Below are positions 60,871 to 64,000 of a stretch of DNA of 64,000 nucleotides, one piece after another (position 1 is the first letter of the stretch; each line of letters begins with the position of its first letter). Position numbers and translations under genes: made by a program. The notes under the pieces are model-generated. The model searched no databases and was not told the DNA's origin. It saw only the letters and a program-made list of their open reading frames with translations. Source of the DNA: Sphingomonas sp. BK235 (GTDB lineage: Bacteria; Pseudomonadota; Alphaproteobacteria; Sphingomonadales; Sphingomonadaceae); NCBI RefSeq assembly GCF_004345855.1, contig NZ_SLXN01000002.1:558001-622000 (forward strand). Reading direction: 5' to 3'.

Positions 60871-61836
60871 ATGCGCTGGTTCTGGTCCCTGCTCGCGGTG
60901 CTGTTGCTGGTGCCGGGCTGGTCGGGCGAGGCGCGGCTGCCGCTGATCGCGGCGGACGCCACCGTCACCGCGCGCGCGATCGCGCCCCCCGGGGGCTGGC
61001 CCGCGCGGATCGGCCCGCTCGCACCCGTCGGGGCGCTGTCGCTCGAGTCGCGCGACCCGGCGTTCGGCGGCTTCTCCGCGCTGGCGCTGCGCGGCGGCGA
61101 GGCGGTGCTGCTCACCGATGGCGGCCAGTTCCTGCGGCTCGGCATCGCGGGGCGGCGGCTGACGCGGCACGCGATCGTCACGATCGTCGACGGGCCGGGG
61201 ACCGGCTGGATGAAGCAGGACCGCGACTCGGAGTCGCTCGCGCTCGATCGCGCCAGCGGCGCGGCCTGGATCGGCTATGAGCGGGTCAATGCGATCTGGC
61301 GCTACGATCCCGACCTGCGCCACGCGCGCGCGCGGGTGCGCCCCGCCGCGATGCGGCGCTGGGGCGACAATACCGGCCCCGAATCGCTGGTGCGCTTCCC
61401 CGACGGGCGCTTCCTCACGATCCAGGAGGGCTGGCGCAACATGCGCGAGCCGCGCGCGGCGCTGCTGTACGATCGCGACCCGACCGCGCCCGGCGCGGTG
61501 GGGGTGGCGTTGCGCTATCGCCCGCCCGCGGGGTTCGCGCCGAGCGACGCGGCGCTGCTGCCCGACGGCGATCTGCTGGTGCTCAACCGGCGCTGGCATT
61601 TCCCGCCGCTGCGCTTCGATTCGGTGCTGGTGCGGATCGCGCGCGACTCGATTCGCGCGGGGGCGACACTGTCCGGCCCGATCGTCGCCGATCTCAGCGC
61701 GGCGATGGCGCAGGAGAATGCGGAGGGGCTGGCGGTGACGGTGGAGCGCGGCGCGACGATGCTGTGGGTCGTCACCGACAATGACACGTCGCGCCGTCGC
61801 CCGACCGTGCTCGCCAAGTTCCGCTGGCTCGGCTGA
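60871..61836 (+). CDS. Esterase-like (phytase-family) beta-propeller exported protein
   Basis: The 321-residue protein has an N-terminal signal (WFWSLLAVLLLVPGWSGEAR), then GGFSALALRGGEAVLLTDGG, SESLALDRASGAAWIGYERV, GDNTGPESLVRFPDGRFLTI, SDAALLPDGDLLVLNRRWHF and ENAEGLAVTVERG. This is the 'esterase-like activity of phytase' pattern, probably a periplasmic propeller. Enzyme activity is not certain. GAGG at 60861-60864 supports ATG 60871 over GTG 60868. Confidence 0.88.
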   Translation: MRWFWSLLAVLLLVPGWSGEARLPLIAADATVTARAIAPPGGWPARIGPLAPVGALSLESRDPAFGGFSALALRGGEAVLLTDGGQFLRLGIAGRRLTRHAIVTIVDGPGTGWMKQDRDSESLALDRASGAAWIGYERVNAIWRYDPDLRHARARVRPAAMRRWGDNTGPESLVRFPDGRFLTIQEGWRNMREPRAALLYDRDPTAPGAVGVALRYRPPAGFAPSDAALLPDGDLLVLNRRWHFPPLRFDSVLVRIARDSIRAGATLSGPIVADLSAAMAQENAEGLAVTVERGATMLWVVTDNDTSRRRPTVLAKFRWLG

Positions 61837-61876
61837 GCGTCGATGCGATCGGCCGGCGGCCAGGCGCGGACGCGAA

Positions 61877-61907
61877 GCGGCCCGCCGTCACCGGGACGGC
61901 GGGCCGC
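61877..61907. terminator. Strong bidirectional hairpin between phytase-like gene and rpmB
   Basis: gcggcccgccgtc (61877-61889) and gacggcgggccgc (61895-61907) form a perfect 13-bp stem with a 5-nt loop, between two convergent genes. Confidence 0.8.
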
Positions 61908-61931
61908 GATCGACCGATCGGTGGGCGCGAA

Positions 61932-62228
61932 TCAGGCCGCGATGGCGGCGGCGCGCTTCTTCACGATGTCGCGCTTGAGGCGGCGCGCCTTGAGCGACAG
62001 CTTCTCGTCCGAGGTCTTGACCAGCCAATTGTCGAGACCGCCGTTATGCTCGACCGAGCGCAGCCCGTGGGTCGAGACGCGCAGCGTCACCGAACGCTCC
62101 AGCGCGTCCGACAGCAGCGTCACGTTCTGCAGGTTGGGCAGGAAGGTGCGCTTGGTCTTGTTGTTCGCGTGGGAGACGTTGTTCCCCACCTGCCGGCCCT
62201 TGCCGGTCAGCTCGCAGATGCGCGACAT
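61932..62228 (-). CDS. rpmB: 50S ribosomal protein L28
   Basis: The 98-residue protein begins [20 protein letters not shown] and continues [20 protein letters not shown], the alphaproteobacterial L28 form with the longer C-terminal tail ([15 protein letters not shown]). The zinc-binding cysteine set of C+ L28 is absent. Single gene ended by a strong hairpin. Confidence 0.96.
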   Translation of the reverse strand: MSRICELTGKGRQVGNNVSHANNKTKRTFLPNLQNVTLLSDALERSVTLRVSTHGLRSVEHNGGLDNWLVKTSDEKLSLKARRLKRDIVKKRAAAIAA

Positions 62229-62402
62229 GTGATCGATCCTGAATATCGGTTGCCCGGAAAGTGGGGCGCGATAGCCCGTGCGGCGCGATCGGTCAAGCAC
62301 CGCGGAGTCGGCCACATCGGGCCAGCAGCAACCTCGCCCCGCGCGGCGCGTTGTAGCGACCATGGCGTTGTTGCGCTAACGTACCGATCGGGAGGAACCA
62401 AG

Positions 62403-62630
62403 ATGCGCATGTTGCTGGCCCTGGTGGGGATCGCCGCTCTGGTGCTGCTCGCCGCGATGATGCTGGGCTTCGTCAAGTTCGACCAGACGCAGACCGCGCA
62501 GCTGCCGCGGCTGGAAGGCGGACAGGCGCCCAAGTTCGAGGCGGACGTCGCCAAGGTGCGCCTCGGCACCGAGAACAAGACGGTGGAGGTGCCCAAGGTC
62601 GAGGTGGAGAAGCCCGGCGAGGGTCGCTGA
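62403..62630 (+). CDS. Small membrane-anchored protein of unknown function
   Basis: The 75-residue product has one N-terminal membrane helix (MLLALVGIAALVLLAAMMLG) and a short periplasmic tail with KFEADVAKVRLGTENKTVEV and PKVEVEKPGEGR. I recall similar short proteins in other sphingomonads with a 'TE-x-K-T-V-x-V-P' tail. GGGAGGA at 62390-62396 supports ATG at 62403. Confidence 0.7.
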   Translation: MRMLLALVGIAALVLLAAMMLGFVKFDQTQTAQLPRLEGGQAPKFEADVAKVRLGTENKTVEVPKVEVEKPGEGR

Positions 62631-62755
62631 GGCCGGGCTGAGCTGAGGCTCGGGCTGGGGTTCGAGCTGAGGCTGGGGCTGGGGTTGGCCGAGGCTGGGG
62701 CTGGCTGAGGCTGGGGCTGGCCGAGGCCGGGCCGGGGCTGGCCGGCCGCGCCGCC
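62631..62755. repeat. G-rich minisatellite between the small membrane gene and tadA
   Basis: Degenerate tandem copies of gaggctggggctgg fill this stretch, with variants such as gaggctcgggctgggg and ccgaggccgggccggggctg. The plus strand is G-rich with repeated GGGG runs, so it may fold into quadruplex or slip during replication. Confidence 0.85.
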
Positions 62756-62773
62756 TTTGGCTAGGCGGCGGGC

Positions 62774-63223
62774 ATGTTCCCGCTGCCTTCCGCGATGCGC
62801 CAGGCGCTCGACGCCGCGCGCGACGCCGCGGCGGCGGGCGAGGTGCCGGTCGGTGCGGCGCTGGTGCATCGCGGCGCGGTGCTGGCCGTCGCCGCCAATG
62901 CGCCGCGTGCGCTCTGTGACCCCACCGCGCATGCCGAGATGCTGGTGATTCGCGCCGCCGCGCGCGCGCTCGGGCGCGACCGGCTGGAGGAATGCGACCT
63001 GTATGTGACGCTGGAGCCCTGCGCGATGTGCGCGGGGGCGATCGCGCACGCGCGGGTGGCGCGGCTCTATTATGGCGCGGACGATCCCAAGGGCGGCGCG
63101 GTGGAGCATGGCGCGCGCTTCTTCGCGCAGCCGACCTGCCACCACCGGCCCGAGGTGTTCGCCGGACTGGGCGCGCGCGAATCGGCCGAGCTGTTGCGCG
63201 GCTTCTTCGCGGCGCGGCGCTAG
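62774..63223 (+). CDS. tadA: tRNA-adenosine(34) deaminase
   Basis: TadA makes inosine at the wobble position of tRNA-Arg(ACG). The 149-residue protein has AAAAGEVPVGAALVHRGAVL, the zinc/catalytic PTAHAEMLVIRAAARAL (His and Glu) and LEPCAMCAGAIAHARVARLY, and the substrate-specific DDPKGGAVEHGARFF. ATG at 62774 or 62795 could start it. Confidence 0.95.
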   Translation: MFPLPSAMRQALDAARDAAAAGEVPVGAALVHRGAVLAVAANAPRALCDPTAHAEMLVIRAAARALGRDRLEECDLYVTLEPCAMCAGAIAHARVARLYYGADDPKGGAVEHGARFFAQPTCHHRPEVFAGLGARESAELLRGFFAARR

Positions 63224-63417
63224 ATCCCGCGGCGGCGCGCGCCGCCGATACCGTCCTGGTGCTCGCCGCAGGGTGGGGGGAGGGGCACTCCGCGATTCAG
63301 CCCGGTCGAACCGTGCTCCAGCGGACGCCGGCGCCCCGGGGCCGCGCGCCATCCGCCCAGACTTTGCCCTGCCGCCAGCGGCTTGTGCCGCGCGGCGACG
63401 GGGCCGATAGGGCGCGG
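63224..63417. other. Intergenic region with a family B repeat remnant
   Basis: A 16-bp palindrome (ggcggcgcgcgccgcc, 63231-63246) follows tadA and could help termination. gtcgaaccgtgctccagcgg at about 63303 is one end of a family B repeat whose other end is missing. Confidence 0.5.
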
Positions 63418-64000
63418 ATGACTTCCCCCACCGCCCCGCACCCGGCGCCGCGCGGCATGCACCCGCGCGAGTTCGTCGCCTTCATCGCCGCGCTGATGGG
63501 GGTCAACGCGCTCGGCGTCGACCTGATGCTCCCCGCGCTCGCCGACATCGGGCACGAGCTCGCGGTCAGCGCCGCCAACCACCGCCAGTGGATCGTCACC
63601 GTCTATATGATGGGCTTCGGGCTCGGCCAGCTCGTCTACGGCCCGCTCGCGGACCGGTTCGGGCGGCGCCCGGTGCTGATCGTCACGCTCGCCGGCTTCG
63701 TCGGCGCGAGCGTGTTCGCCGCCAGCGCCGCGACCTTCCCCGCGCTGCTCGGCGCGCGGCTGCTCCAGGGGCTGATGTCGGCCTCGACGCGCGTGCTGGC
63801 GGTGGCGATCGTGCGCGACGGCGCCTCGGGGCGGCAGATGGCGCGCACCATGTCGATCGCGCAGATGATCTTCTTCATCGTGCCGATCATGGCGCCGACG
63901 CTGGGGCAGGGGCTGCTCGCCTTCGGGCCGTGGCGCTTCATCTTCTACGCGCTCGGCGGGTTCGCCGCCTTCGTGCTGGCCTGGACCTTGCTGCGCGTGC
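63418..64000 (+). CDS. Bcr/CflA-type multidrug MFS transporter, N-terminal part (runs off window)
   Basis: The first 194 residues show helix 1 (EFVAFIAALMGVNALGVDLM, then LPALADIG), helix 2 with the MFS loop signature GLGQLVYGPLADRFGRRPVL, and LGARLLQGLMSASTRVLAVA. LPAL-x-x-I-x-x-x-L near helix 1 is the drug-resistance Bcr/CflA pattern. Substrate unknown. ATG at 63418 (MTSPTAPHPAPRG). The C-terminal half lies beyond the window. Confidence 0.9.
   Translation, partial: MTSPTAPHPAPRGMHPREFVAFIAALMGVNALGVDLMLPALADIGHELAVSAANHRQWIVTVYMMGFGLGQLVYGPLADRFGRRPVLIVTLAGFVGASVFAASAATFPALLGARLLQGLMSASTRVLAVAIVRDGASGRQMARTMSIAQMIFFIVPIMAPTLGQGLLAFGPWRFIFYALGGFAAFVLAWTLLRV

Noticed and set aside
1..64000. 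tRNA, rRNA, insertion sequences, prophage or biosynthetic cluster
   Set aside because: No cloverleaf, rRNA, transposase, integrase, phage structural or synthase sequence was seen on either strand; this was by reading, so a tRNAscan and an ISfinder search would settle it.

Overview
The window is a stretch of chromosome from a very GC-rich alphaproteobacterium, most likely a Sphingomonas-like member of the Sphingomonadales. This is inferred from gene content: an imuA-imuB-dnaE2 mutagenesis cassette behind an alphaproteobacterial GTTC-N7-GTTC LexA box, an HWE histidine kinase, a K+-insensitive pyrophosphatase, an alphaproteobacterial-type Fur, DUF4169 and DUF6662 proteins, and swarms of GTCATCCCGG palindromic repeats. 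There are no rRNA or tRNA genes, no CRISPR array, no transposase and no prophage. Almost all of it reads as ordinary core genome, punctuated by small accessory insertions and dispersed repeats.

Layout. 1-4.5 kb: SOS-regulated mutasome imuA-imuB-dnaE2 on the minus strand (dnaE2 runs off the window). 4.5-8.5 kb: TonB receptor and APC-type permease. 8.5-12.4 kb: branched-chain 2-oxo acid dehydrogenase E1 alpha, E1 beta and E2. 12.4-17.7 kb: PP2C-like phosphatase, two tandem miniproteins, sorbosone-dehydrogenase-like protein, multi-PAS HWE kinase. 18.1-26.7 kb: the ribosome/tRNA maturation genes plsC-miaB ... phoH-[vapBC]-ybeY-corC, interrupted by a 2.6-kb block of regulators plus ridA and by a VapBC-type toxin-antitoxin pair; fur lies upstream. 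26.8-30.7 kb: copper chaperone and HExxH protein, then a four-gene set (DUF6662 barrel, FMN-binding protein, ApbE flavin transferase, histidine-rich membrane protein) that looks like an extracytoplasmic flavin redox module. 30.8-42.8 kb: TetR-controlled NTF2-like gene, gor, pgi, lepB-rnc, hrpB, DUF892 protein, nusB, DUF4169, M24 peptidase. 42.9-51 kb: thiL, hppA, EI24/lipoprotein pair, PfkB sugar kinase, hslVU. 51.1-54.3 kb: tightly overlapping lgt-midA-GNAT-pgeF operon. 54.4-64 kb: acyl-CoA synthetase, orphan molybdenum hydroxylase subunit, hemH, phaB, glycine-zipper protein, phytase-like esterase, rpmB, tadA and the start of a Bcr/CflA efflux pump.

Most striking at the DNA level are the repeats. 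At least five families of palindromic elements fill most gaps longer than 100 bp. They nest inside one another, and in two places (imuB and the E2 linker of the branched-chain dehydrogenase) they lie in frame inside essential-looking proteins, as Rickettsia palindromic elements do. The best candidates for new biology are the flavin/haem redox module at 28.0-30.7 kb, the vapBC pair embedded between phoH and ybeY, and the protein-invading repeats. Many genes overlap by 4 nt (ATGA, GTGA, TTGA, and one apparent CTGA), so translational coupling is common.
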